Shown in pieces: positions 1 to 6,541 of a DNA stretch of 20,085 nucleotides (its first letter is position 1; each line of letters opens with the position of its first letter). Position numbers and translations under genes: made by a program. The notes beneath the pieces are model-generated. The model was not told where the DNA came from. It saw only the letters and a program-made list of their open reading frames with translations, and searched no databases. The stretch spans positions 1-20,085 of the forward strand of contig NZ_CALART010000049.1 of assembly GCF_937888285.1 (NCBI RefSeq), in the 5' to 3' direction. Source of the DNA: an uncultured Aquimonas sp. (lineage in GTDB: Bacteria > Pseudomonadota > Gammaproteobacteria > Xanthomonadales > Xanthomonadaceae).

Positions 1-2
1 AG

Positions 3-281
3 GCTCTGATCCGGGGCAAGGCGCCCCAAGCCAAAGACTTCACCAACCAGCGCACCCGCCGTGCAGGCGAGGTGGACGAAGTTCAGCGGGCCAAGAACCG
101 CAACAAGTCACGCATCCGCGCTCGGGTAGAGCATGTGTTCGGGGTGGTCAAGCGCCTGTGGGGATTCACCAAGGTGCGCTACCGCGGGCTGCAGAAGAAC
201 GCCACACGCGCATTCACGGCCTTGGCGCTGGCCAACATTTTCCTTGCCCGAGGGCGACTGCAGGGACAGGTGCGCCCGTAA
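3..281 (+). CDS. IS5-family DDE transposase, C-terminal fragment
   Basis: The reading frame is open from the first bases of the window to a TAA at 279-281, so only the last 92 residues are visible and the start lies outside. The residues R-x-R-V-E-H-V-F followed by K-R-L-W-G match the C-terminal Y-R-E-K signature block of IS5-type transposases, with Glu of VEHVF as the expected third acidic catalytic residue. The tail (K-x-R-Y-R-G-L-x-K-N, then A-L-A-N-I-F) is also typical. The enzyme would cut and join the ends of its own insertion sequence. Whether the whole element is intact cannot be judged from here. Confidence 0.9.
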   Translation, partial: ALIRGKAPQAKDFTNQRTRRAGEVDEVQRAKNRNKSRIRARVEHVFGVVKRLWGFTKVRYRGLQKNATRAFTALALANIFLARGRLQGQVRP

Positions 282-384
282 GGGTGGAAATCGGGCCTCA
301 AGGCCCTGCGAACGGCCCAAATGGGCGGCGCAAGAGGCCACAAAATCCAAAAAATGGCGTCTTCCGCGTTCGCGCGGGAAATTT

Positions 385-407
385 CGAGGGCTTGTTCAGC
401 GTAGCCC
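385..407 (+). repeat. Probable right terminal repeat of the IS5-family element
   Basis: About 105 bases after the transposase stop lies GAGGGCTTGTTCAGCGTAGC followed by CC and then TAAG. The stretch ends at the tetranucleotide CTAA (407-410), which fits the YTAR target preference of many IS5-family elements. Read on the other strand it starts GGGCTACGCTGAACAAGCC, a plausible IS end. The left end lies outside the window, so the inverted repeat cannot be confirmed. The exact boundary may be 406 or 407. Confidence 0.4.
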
Positions 408-541
408 TAAGTCGGCCGTGAGATTGCTGAAAATTCATTCGGCATTTTTGTGCAGCGAACAGTCCGCACGACCATTACCAACGAAGTGCGACAGGCCTCG
501 TTCGCTTTCCTTGGGTCTCGTCTGTTCCTCACAGCGCGCAA

Positions 542-964
542 TCATTCGGACGTATTCAAAGGCCCCATGAGCGCAGCAATGATAGGGCAAGGAAGCGCCT
601 CTCCCGTGTCTTCGCACCTCTCCAGCATGTCTCTCAGAGCGCCTCGCATGCGCTGAAGGTCGCCAACCTTCTCATCGATCTGGTCAAGGCGCCGCCGTGT
701 CACCGTCTGAATAGCCCGGCGATTCCGCCCATCCTCCAGATCCAAGAGCGACTTCACCTCGTCCAGCGAGAACCCAAGGCTCTGAGCGCGCTTGATGAAG
801 CCGATCCGCTGGATCATCGAAGCGGGGTAGCGCCGGAAGCTGCCGGCGTTCTTCGGGATCGGCAACAGGCCGCGTCCCTGGTAGTAGCGGATTGTCTCCA
901 CGCCGACGCCAGCGACCTTCGCCAGCCTGCCAACCGTCATCCAATCACCCAAACCTTCGTTCAT
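542..964 (-). CDS. MerR-family metal-responsive transcriptional regulator
   Basis: A 140-residue protein starting at the ATG whose first base is 964. A GTG four codons upstream (976) is possible, but the ATG gives the same N-terminal spacing as Tn501 MerR. The N-terminal winged helix-turn-helix (M-T-V-G-R-L-A-K, E-T-I-R-Y-Y-Q-G-R-G-L-L) binds DNA, and a long dimerisation helix follows. The C-terminal end carries Cys117 and Cys126, the latter in a P-C-P-I-I-A-A-L loop, exactly as in MerR. The third Hg(II) ligand of MerR, Cys82, is Arg82 here (D-G-R-N-R-R), so the site is not a standard mercury site. It is divergent from the metal-resistance genes, and its likely target is the MerR-type promoter at 1595-1625. 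The inducing metal is unknown. Confidence 0.9.
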   Translation of the reverse strand: MNEGLGDWMTVGRLAKVAGVGVETIRYYQGRGLLPIPKNAGSFRRYPASMIQRIGFIKRAQSLGFSLDEVKSLLDLEDGRNRRAIQTVTRRRLDQIDEKVGDLQRMRGALRDMLERCEDTGEALPCPIIAALMGPLNTSE

Positions 965-1035
965 CGAGCGATCCACTGTCTATTCACGAGCAACACAGAA
1001 TAACGCAGTACCGCGTAGTTGACCCTTGCCTCCAT

Positions 1036-1049
1036 TTGATCCAAATCAA
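1036..1049 (+). promoter_or_regulatory. FNR/Anr binding site (TTGAT-N4-ATCAA)
   Basis: TTGATCCAAATCAA is a perfect match to the FNR/Anr palindrome TTGAT-N4-ATCAA. Its centre is 1042.5. A candidate -10 element, TAGGAT at 1072-1077, predicts a start near 1084. That puts the box at -41.5, the canonical class II FNR activation position, and no good -35 element is present, as expected for such promoters. The site lies in the divergent region between the MerR-type regulator (start 964) and the His-rich protein (start 1108). It could activate the rightward genes under low oxygen and might also affect the regulator. Confidence 0.7.
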
Positions 1050-1071
1050 TTTCCCGCAGCTCAGTTGGGAA

Positions 1072-1077
1072 TAGGAT
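1072..1077 (+). promoter_or_regulatory. Candidate -10 element of an FNR class II promoter
   Basis: TAGGAT matches the sigma-70 -10 consensus at four of six positions. It sits 30 bases upstream of the ATG at 1108 and at the spacing expected from the FNR box (centre -41.5 for a start near 1084). The position where a -35 would fall holds ATTTCC, which is not a recognisable -35. Support comes from geometry only. Confidence 0.45.
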
Positions 1078-1107
1078 CACAGGTGTCAATGGGTCAATAG
1101 GCCGCAC

Positions 1108-1542
1108 ATGCGCACACTTCTCAACCACCGCAGGATTCGCGCCATCGCGTGGATGGTGCTCGGGGTATGGCTGTTTGCGCTCGGGGCCGGGGTGGCCAAT
1201 GCCTGCCTTCTGGAGTCGCCGCAGCAACATCGGCATGCTGTCGGGTATGAGCATGTCCCATCGTCCGGGCATGGAAATCATGAAGGCCTCAATGGTGAGC
1301 ACGAAGAAGGTTCCCACGACCCGTCGAAGGCCCCGTGCCTGAAGCTCTGCGGCGACGTCAACCAGTCCGCCATTCAGAAAGCACCAACCTTCGCGTTCGA
1401 CCTCGTCGGTTTGGCGCCTCCCGCCTATGGAGACCAGCTGCTGGCTCCGACGTTGGCTCTGCGAGCCATCCCATCGAGGGGTCACCAGCGACCACCTCCC
1501 AAGCGGCCGTCGTGGCTGCTGTTCGAGCGTCTCGCGCTGTAG
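1108..1542 (+). CDS. His-rich exported protein of a copper-resistance locus, unknown function
   Basis: A 144-residue protein with a basic N-terminus (about residues 1-14), a hydrophobic stretch (about 15-32) and a likely signal peptidase site after A-N-A, so it is probably exported. The next part, about residues 38-75, is rich in His, Gly, Glu and Ser (Q-Q-H-R-H, E-H, G-H-G-N-H, G-E-H-E-E-G-S-H). A Cys pair follows in A-P-C-L-K-L-C-G-D. The tail is Pro-rich and ends in F-E-R-L-A-L. The composition resembles DUF2946/CopL-like small proteins found beside copper genes in proteobacteria, but no assigned domain is certain. It may bind metal in the periplasm. The ribosome binding site is weak. The FNR box at 1036-1049 and -10 at 1072-1077 lie just upstream. 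Confidence 0.75.
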   Translation: MRTLLNHRRIRAIAWMVLGVWLFALGAGVANACLLESPQQHRHAVGYEHVPSSGHGNHEGLNGEHEEGSHDPSKAPCLKLCGDVNQSAIQKAPTFAFDLVGLAPPAYGDQLLAPTLALRAIPSRGHQRPPPKRPSWLLFERLAL

Positions 1543-1594
1543 CGCCTCCTTTGAGTTGCCGTGTCGGTCACACCCGGCGCACAACTCATAAGCC

Positions 1595-1625
1595 TTGACT
1601 CTGTACCCGACTACGGAGTTTTCAT
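1595..1625 (+). promoter_or_regulatory. MerR-type metal-responsive promoter with 19-bp spacer
   Basis: A -35 TTGACT (1595-1600) is followed by exactly 19 bases and then TTTCAT (1620-1625, four of six to the -10 consensus). The long spacer is the hallmark of promoters that MerR-family activators untwist. It contains a near-perfect dyad: ACTCTGTA at 1598-1605 and TACGGAGT at 1612-1619, with one mismatch in eight and a 6-base centre. This closely resembles the mer and pbr/cad operators. It lies 53 bases after the His-rich gene and about 72 bases before the Met-rich gene, so it should drive the block starting at 1697. The cognate regulator is presumably the MerR protein at 542-964. Confidence 0.85.
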
Positions 1626-1696
1626 AGGGCTTTGTCCGCTTGCGGCGACATCGGTTTCGCCCCAATGGCAGGCACCCGCGGCTAAAGGAGAGAGAA

Positions 1697-2098
1697 ATGA
1701 AATTCACGCATTCGATCGCGGCCATCGTTGGCGCCGCACTGGTCACCTTGTCTGCGTTCGCGCAGGACAACCATCAGGCCCATCACCCCGCAGGTGCGAG
1801 TCCGACCGCGGCCGAGACGCCAAGGGCGCCGACCACCGAGGGCATGGATGCGCAACTGAAGTCGATGCAGGCCATGCACGAACGGATGGTGGCTGCGAAG
1901 ACGCCTGCGCAGCGCAAGGCGCTCATGGCCGAACACATGCAGGCCATGCGGGCTGGCATGGCGATGATGGGCGCAATGAAGGATGGAGCCGAGTCGGCGC
2001 CGACAGCTGAGCGGCAGCAAATGCTCGAAATGCGCATGGACATGTGCCAGTCCATGATGCAGATGATGATGGACCGGATGCCTGAGCCGGCGAAGTGA
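1697..2098 (+). CDS. Met-rich exported protein of the metal-resistance operon
   Basis: A 133-residue protein. The start at 1697 is chosen because AAAGGAG lies at 1684-1690 and a good signal peptide follows immediately (basic M-K-F, hydrophobic core, cleavage near A-F-A-Q). The frame is open further upstream, but without a ribosome site. The mature part begins with a His-containing stretch and continues as a probably helical region full of Met, Gln and Lys, ending in M-C-Q-S-M-M-Q-M-M-M. Such Met/His clusters bind Cu(I) or Ag(I) in periplasmic copper proteins, so a metal-buffering role is likely but inferred. It is the first gene after the MerR-type promoter, and the next gene follows after 11 bases. 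Confidence 0.85.
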   Translation: MKFTHSIAAIVGAALVTLSAFAQDNHQAHHPAGASPTAAETPRAPTTEGMDAQLKSMQAMHERMVAAKTPAQRKALMAEHMQAMRAGMAMMGAMKDGAESAPTAERQQMLEMRMDMCQSMMQMMMDRMPEPAK

Positions 2099-2109
2099 GG
2101 AGGACGACC

Positions 2110-2349
2110 ATGACAACTTCTCACCGCACCGGTCCAAGGTTTTCGCGCTCGCGATGGTTCCTGGGCTTTCTGGTCTTCCTGGCCGTGAGCATCTACATGC
2201 TGCTGACGGAACACCGCGGGCACTACCTGGCCGCGCTGCCACTGGTCCTCCTGGCGACTTGCGTCATCGCTCATGTGCTGATGCATCGCCATGCCGTACC
2301 AGGCGACGGTAGCAAGGCGAATCCACCGTACCCGGGAGAGCGCAAATGA
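2110..2349 (+). CDS. DUF2933 small membrane protein
   Basis: A 79-residue protein. The ATG at 2110 is preferred over an in-frame GTG at 2095 because GAGGAGG lies directly upstream (2097-2103). Two hydrophobic segments (about residues 16-30 and 38-58) flank a short E-H-R-G-H-Y loop, and H-V-L-M-H-R-H follows the second. This layout (membrane hairpin with G-H-Y and a His-containing end) fits DUF2933, a family commonly beside metal ATPases and ICMT-like proteins. Its function is unknown; a role in metal handling at the inner membrane is inferred from the His residues and context. Its stop overlaps the next start by four bases (ATGA), indicating translational coupling. Confidence 0.8.
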   Translation: MTTSHRTGPRFSRSRWFLGFLVFLAVSIYMLLTEHRGHYLAALPLVLLATCVIAHVLMHRHAVPGDGSKANPPYPGERK

Positions 2350-2996
2350 ACCACGATGCGCCCGCTTATGGGCTTTGGCTGCTCGTCCTCGTGAACTCGG
2401 CGGTCTTCATCATGTTCGCCTTCAGCTTCTTCAAACCGCAGACCTCGCGCGACTGGAGAACCTTCGGGACATTCGCAGCGTTCATTGTTGCCTTGTTCGT
2501 CGAGATGTACGGCTTTCCGCTGACGCTGTACGTGCTGTCCGGCTGGCTTCAGACCAAGTATCCCAGTCTGGACTTGCTGTCGCACAACAGCGGCCATCTC
2601 TGGTCGACCCTGCTGGGCGAGAGCGGCGACCCTCACTTCAGCCCGCTTCATATCGCGAGCTACATCTTCATCGGGGGCGGCTTCTGGCTTCTGTCGAGCG
2701 CCTGGACGGTGCTCTACCACGCGCAACGGCACGCCCAACTTGCCGTGAGCGGCCCATACGCCAGGATTCGGCACCCGCAGTATGTGGCCTTCGTGGCGAT
2801 CCTTTTCGGCTTTCTGCTGCAGTGGCCGACGCTGTTGACGCTGCTGATGTTCCCCTTCCTCGTCGTGATGTATTCGAGGCTGGCTGTCAACGAGGAGAAG
2901 GACATGCGCAAGCAGTTCGGCGCCGAGTTCGACGCCTATGCCGCGCGCACGCCGCGCTTCCTTCCCTCCCTCTCGGACACGCGCCAGCGAGGCTGA
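2346..2996 (+). CDS. Isoprenylcysteine carboxyl methyltransferase-like integral membrane protein
   Basis: A 216-residue protein with about five to six membrane segments. The C-terminal half has the ICMT/PEMT-like signature: S-G-P-Y-A-R-I-R-H-P-Q-Y-V-A-F (about residues 137-151), a further hydrophobic hairpin, then R-L-A-V-N-E-E-K-D-M. Here the R-H-P-x-Y and the E-E pair are the expected S-adenosylmethionine-binding residues. Family members methylate small or lipid-like acceptors, but bacterial homologues in copper and silver operons have no proven substrate. The N-terminal half includes V-E-M-Y-G-F-P-L, also typical of this subgroup. The start overlaps the DUF2933 stop (ATGA), so the pair is probably cotranslated. 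Confidence 0.85.
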   Translation: MNHDAPAYGLWLLVLVNSAVFIMFAFSFFKPQTSRDWRTFGTFAAFIVALFVEMYGFPLTLYVLSGWLQTKYPSLDLLSHNSGHLWSTLLGESGDPHFSPLHIASYIFIGGGFWLLSSAWTVLYHAQRHAQLAVSGPYARIRHPQYVAFVAILFGFLLQWPTLLTLLMFPFLVVMYSRLAVNEEKDMRKQFGAEFDAYAARTPRFLPSLSDTRQRG

Positions 2997-2997
2997 C

Positions 2998-3156
2998 ATG
3001 AAGAAGACCCGCTGGCGTCAGCGCATCAATCGACCGTACCTGGCTGCAGCCTACGGACAAGGCGATGGCTGCGGCTCCCGTTCGGATGCGGACATGAGCG
3101 CCGCGCCCCGCCGGGCGTCGACACACGCAATGCTGATCGCCTGCGACCAGACCTAA
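2998..3156 (+). CDS. Possible small basic protein, uncertain
   Basis: An ATG one base after the preceding stop opens a 52-residue frame (M-K-K-T-R-W-R-Q-R-I-N-R-P-Y start). It is rich in Arg, Ala and Ser and has no recognisable domain or membrane segment. The frame ends 10 bases before the PPK2 start and fills an otherwise empty 170-base gap. The tight spacing argues for a real gene. The lack of a clear ribosome site and of any family resemblance argues against. The gap also contains a hairpin-capable stretch (CCGTA at 3034-3038, TACGG at 3052-3056). Confidence 0.28.
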   Translation: MKKTRWRQRINRPYLAAAYGQGDGCGSRSDADMSAAPRRASTHAMLIACDQT

Positions 3157-3166
3157 CGGAGAACCC

Positions 3167-4030
3167 ATGGCAAAGAACAAGAAGGGCGCCAAAGGCGCCA
3201 AGCACAAGGCCGATGTGGACGGCACCGGCACTGCCCACGGCTCAGCGCGCGACGAGACAGCGACACGCTCGATCGGCCGCGAGGACTACGAAGCACAGTT
3301 GCACATGCTGCAGATCGAACTGGTGAAACTGCAGCGGCATTTCATCAAATGCAACGACCGTATCCTGATCCTCTTGGAGGGAAGGGACGGCGCAGGCAAG
3401 GACGGCAGCATCAAGCGGCTGGTCGAACACCTGAGTCCTCGGGAAACACGGGTCGTCGCGCTAGGAAAGCCCTCCGACCGGGATCGCACGGGCTGGTACT
3501 TCCAGCGCTACGTCCCGCACCTGCCAGTTGGCGAAGAGCTCGTGGTGTTCAACCGCAGTTGGTACAACCGTGCGGGCGTGGAACCGGTGATGGGCTTCTG
3601 TACCGCCGAGGAGCACGAGGAATTCATGAACTCAGTGCCCAAGTTCGAGGAGATGCTGGTCAACTCCGGTATCAAGCTGCTGAAGTATTACCTCGACATC
3701 GGCAAGAAGGAGCAGAGCCGCCGGCTCGGGGAACGCCGCCGTGATCCCCTCAAACAGTGGAAGTCGAGCCCGGTGGATGCCGTCGCGCTGAAGCACTGGG
3801 ACGGCTATACACGGGCGCGCGACGAGATGTTCATGCGCACCCATACGGCCGCGGCGCCCTGGTCTGTCGTGCACGCCGACAACAAACGGTTGGCGAGGCT
3901 CAACCTGATCAGAGACATCCTCTCCCGGCTGCATTACGCCGGCAAGAAGCACAAGGTCATCGCTCCCGACCGGGAGATCGTCTTCGAGTTCTCGCAGGAC
4001 TGCCTGGACTCGGGCCGACTCGCTCGTTGA
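3167..4030 (+). CDS. ppk2: Polyphosphate kinase 2 (PPK2 family)
   Basis: A 287-residue cytosolic enzyme that transfers phosphate between polyphosphate and nucleoside diphosphates (or monophosphates in some classes). The Walker A loop is G-R-D-G-A-G-K-D at residues 72-79. The Walker B region reads E-L-V-V-F-N-R-S-W-Y-N-R-A-G-V-E, and an arginine-rich lid (S-R-R-L-G-E-R-R-R-D-P) is followed by the usual W-K-S-S-P-V-D. One PPK2 domain of normal length suggests class I, which mainly uses NDPs, but the class cannot be settled by eye. The first 35 residues are a Lys/Ala/Gly-rich extension. A ribosome site (CGGAGAA) lies just before the ATG. It sits between metal-resistance genes, so it may feed ATP to the pump or adjust metal-chelating polyphosphate; both are inferences. 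Confidence 0.93.
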   Translation: MAKNKKGAKGAKHKADVDGTGTAHGSARDETATRSIGREDYEAQLHMLQIELVKLQRHFIKCNDRILILLEGRDGAGKDGSIKRLVEHLSPRETRVVALGKPSDRDRTGWYFQRYVPHLPVGEELVVFNRSWYNRAGVEPVMGFCTAEEHEEFMNSVPKFEEMLVNSGIKLLKYYLDIGKKEQSRRLGERRRDPLKQWKSSPVDAVALKHWDGYTRARDEMFMRTHTAAAPWSVVHADNKRLARLNLIRDILSRLHYAGKKHKVIAPDREIVFEFSQDCLDSGRLAR

Positions 4031-4062
4031 GACCACGAACACAGCGAACAGGAAGAACAGCC

Positions 4063-6528
4063 ATGAAGTCGATCAACGTTGAAGTCGGAGGGCTCGTATC
4101 GAGCCTGAGCGCGGAGGGAGTACGCCGCAAGCTGCTGCAGCTTCCCGGCGTCCATCATGCAGATGTCAACTATGTTGCGGGAAGCGCAACGGTCCATCTC
4201 GATGAGGGACAACTCAGTGTCGAGGATCTGCGCCAGCGCATCGCCGAATGCGGCTATCACTGCCGTGGCGAGCAGACGCCCAAGCACGTGTGCGCGCCCG
4301 CCGCTGGCGTCTCTGCCGACCCCAGCCATGCGGTGCACGGCCATCACGGCGCACCCGCACGTCAGGCGCAAGAGATGGGGCATGAGGGGCACCACGCGCA
4401 TGCCCCCGCCACGGCCGCACGCGCGAAGGCTGCGGCCACGACGCCCGCCGCCCATGCTGCGCACCAGGCCCACGCAGGCGACCCTGCGATGGACGACATG
4501 ATGCACGACATGGGCCACGGGTCGGGCTCGATGCAGGACATGGCTCGGGACATGCGCAATCGCTTCTTCGTGGCCCTGGTCTTCGCCATTCCCGTGTTCT
4601 TCTATTCCCCGATGGGGAAGATGTTCGGCGACTTCCAGACGCCGTTCGGGCTGGACGACAAGCTCTTTCTTTTCTTCCTCGCAAGTGCCGCGATCATCTA
4701 TCCAGGTTGGCCTTTCTACGTGGCGGCGTGGCGCGCGCTGCGCAACGGCGTCGCCAACATGGCCACGTTGGTCGTGCTGTCGGTGGGCACCGGCTACCTG
4801 TTCAGCATCGGCGCGACCTTCTTCTACGAGGGTGAGGTGTTCTATGAAGCGGCATCGGTGCTGCTGGTCTTCATCCTGCTGGGGCACTGGCTGGAGATGC
4901 GCGCCCGCGCGGGCGCATCCGACGCGATTCGCGCGTTGATGGATCTCGCCCCACCCATGGCCACGGTCGTGCGCAACGGGGTGGAGACCAAGGTACCGAC
5001 CGCCGAGGTTGCAGCCGGGGAACTGGTCGTGATCAAGCCCGGCGACAAGATCCCGGTGGATGGCGAGATCGTCGAGGGCGCGTCGCAAGTGGACGAGTCG
5101 ATGCTGACGGGCGAGTCCATGCCGGTCAAGAAGGGCGTGGGCAGCACCGTCGTAGGCGCCAGCATCAACAAGAGCGGGAGCTTTCGCTACAAGGCCACGA
5201 AGGTCGGCGCGGACACGGCCTTGGCGCAGATTGTCAAGCTGGTCCAGGAGGCCCAGAACTCGAAGGCCCCCGGCCAGCTGCTGGCCGACCACGCATCCCA
5301 GTGGCTGGTGCTGGCGGCGATCGTGATTGGCCTGCTGACCTTCAGCGTCTGGTACTGGGTGATGGGACAGACATTACTGTTCGCACTCACCTTGACCATC
5401 ACCGTGTTCGTGATCGCATGCCCTGATGCGCTGGGGCTGGCCACCCCGATGGCCATCATGGTCGGGACCGGGCTGGGCGCAATGAACGGCATTCTCTTCA
5501 AGAATGCGGCCGCATTGGAGAACGCCACCAAGTTGACGGTCGTGGTGTTCGACAAGACCGGCACCTTGACACTGGGGCAGCCCGATGTCGTCGAGATGGT
5601 GGCCGCGCCCGGTGTCGAGGAGACGCGGCTTCTGGCGACGGCCGCCGCGGTGGAGAAGTTCTCCGAGCACCCCCTCGCGCTCGCAGTGCTCAAGCGTGCG
5701 GGAGACATGCCGACGGAGGTCACCGAGAACTTCACCAACATCGATGGGCAAGGCGCACGGGCCACTATCGGGGGCGAGACGGTGCTCCTGGGCAACCGGC
5801 TGCTGATGCAGTCGGAACAGGTGGATCTGGCTCCCCTTGCCAGCGAGGCGGCGCGGCTGCAAGGCGGGGGGCGCACTGTGGTCCACGTCGCGCGCGGTGG
5901 CCGGCTGATCGGCCTCATCGCGATCGCCGATGCCGTGCGGCCGACCTCGCGCGAGACGATCGCCAAGCTGCAGGCACGCGGCGTGAAGGTCGCGATGCTG
6001 ACCGGCGACAACCAGGCGACCGCCGAGCGCATCGGCAAGGAACTGGGCATCGACATCGTGCTTGCGGATGTGTTGCCCGGGCAGAAGGCCTCCAAGATCA
6101 AGGAACTGCAGCAGCAGGGTCACAAGGTCGGCATGGTCGGCGACGGCATCAACGACGCTCCGGCGCTGACGCAGGCCGACGTGGGCTTTGCGATTGGCGC
6201 GGGGACGGACGTTGCGATGGAAAGCGCCCAGGTGGTGTTGATGAAGAGTGACCCCTACGACGTGGTCGGGGCCATCGAACTGTCCCGGGCGACGCTGCGC
6301 AAGATGCACCAGAACCTCTGGTGGGCCGTGGCCTACAACGTGATCGCCTTCCCGCTGGCGGCCGGGGTGCTGTATCCGTTCACCTTGTCGCCCGAGGTCG
6401 CTGCATTGTCCATGTCGGGCAGTTCCGCGATCGTCGCGATCAATGCGCTGATGCTCAAGCGCACGCGCCTGCCGGGGATCAAGCGCGTGACGTCGCGTGC
6501 CAGTGTCCCAGCGGCCGCGTCAGCCTGA
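4063..6528 (+). CDS. Heavy-metal translocating P1B-type ATPase with CPD motif
   Basis: An 821-residue inner-membrane metal pump. The start at 4063 follows AGGAAGAA; the frame is open upstream but only as overlap with PPK2. Residues 1-70 have an HMA-like fold pattern but lack the CxxC metal site (G-G-L-V-S-S-L-S-A). About 72-160 is a His/Met-rich linker. Eight membrane segments follow. The actuator TGES is at 349-352, the phosphorylated D497-K-T-G-T, H536-P537 in the nucleotide domain and G693-D-G-I-N-D698 in the hinge, so catalysis should be intact. TM7 has Y758-N759 and TM8 M784-S-G-S-S788, as in Cu(I) pumps of CopA type, but TM6 reads C453-P-D455 instead of CPC. A copper or silver efflux role is suggested by context; the transported metal is uncertain because of this substitution. 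Confidence 0.93.
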   Translation: MKSINVEVGGLVSSLSAEGVRRKLLQLPGVHHADVNYVAGSATVHLDEGQLSVEDLRQRIAECGYHCRGEQTPKHVCAPAAGVSADPSHAVHGHHGAPARQAQEMGHEGHHAHAPATAARAKAAATTPAAHAAHQAHAGDPAMDDMMHDMGHGSGSMQDMARDMRNRFFVALVFAIPVFFYSPMGKMFGDFQTPFGLDDKLFLFFLASAAIIYPGWPFYVAAWRALRNGVANMATLVVLSVGTGYLFSIGATFFYEGEVFYEAASVLLVFILLGHWLEMRARAGASDAIRALMDLAPPMATVVRNGVETKVPTAEVAAGELVVIKPGDKIPVDGEIVEGASQVDESMLTGESMPVKKGVGSTVVGASINKSGSFRYKATKVGADTALAQIVKLVQEAQNSKAPGQLLADHASQWLVLAAIVIGLLTFSVWYWVMGQTLLFALTLTITVFVIACPDALGLATPMAIMVGTGLGAMNGILFKNAAALENATKLTVVVFDKTGTLTLGQPDVVEMVAAPGVEETRLLATAAAVEKFSEHPLALAVLKRAGDMPTEVTENFTNIDGQGARATIGGETVLLGNRLLMQSEQVDLAPLASEAARLQGGGRTVVHVARGGRLIGLIAIADAVRPTSRETIAKLQARGVKVAMLTGDNQATAERIGKELGIDIVLADVLPGQKASKIKELQQQGHKVGMVGDGINDAPALTQADVGFAIGAGTDVAMESAQVVLMKSDPYDVVGAIELSRATLRKMHQNLWWAVAYNVIAFPLAAGVLYPFTLSPEVAALSMSGSSAIVAINALMLKRTRLPGIKRVTSRASVPAAASA

Positions 6529-6541
6529 GCGGCGGGCCACC

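Noticed and set aside
407..541. Stretch between the IS end and the MerR gene, checked for a gene remnant or small RNA
   Set aside because: No frame with recognisable similarity, no convincing promoter and no stable terminator hairpin was seen; it appears to be non-coding flank.
1019..1024. TTGACC in the divergent region as the -35 of a second MerR-type promoter
   Set aside because: No -10 lies 17-20 bases downstream and no dyad lies in the spacer; the FNR layout explains the region better.
3034..3056. CCGTA ... TACGG inverted repeat with an inner GGCTGCAGCC palindrome, considered as a second MerR-type operator or a terminator
   Set aside because: The half-sites are 13 bases apart, there is no -35/-10 pair around them and no T-run follows. 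It may form a hairpin, but no function can be supported.
3934..5292. Minus-strand open frame of 452 residues opposite the P1B ATPase
   Set aside because: It has no recognisable domain and is rich in His/Arg/Gly as expected for the antisense of this high-GC gene.
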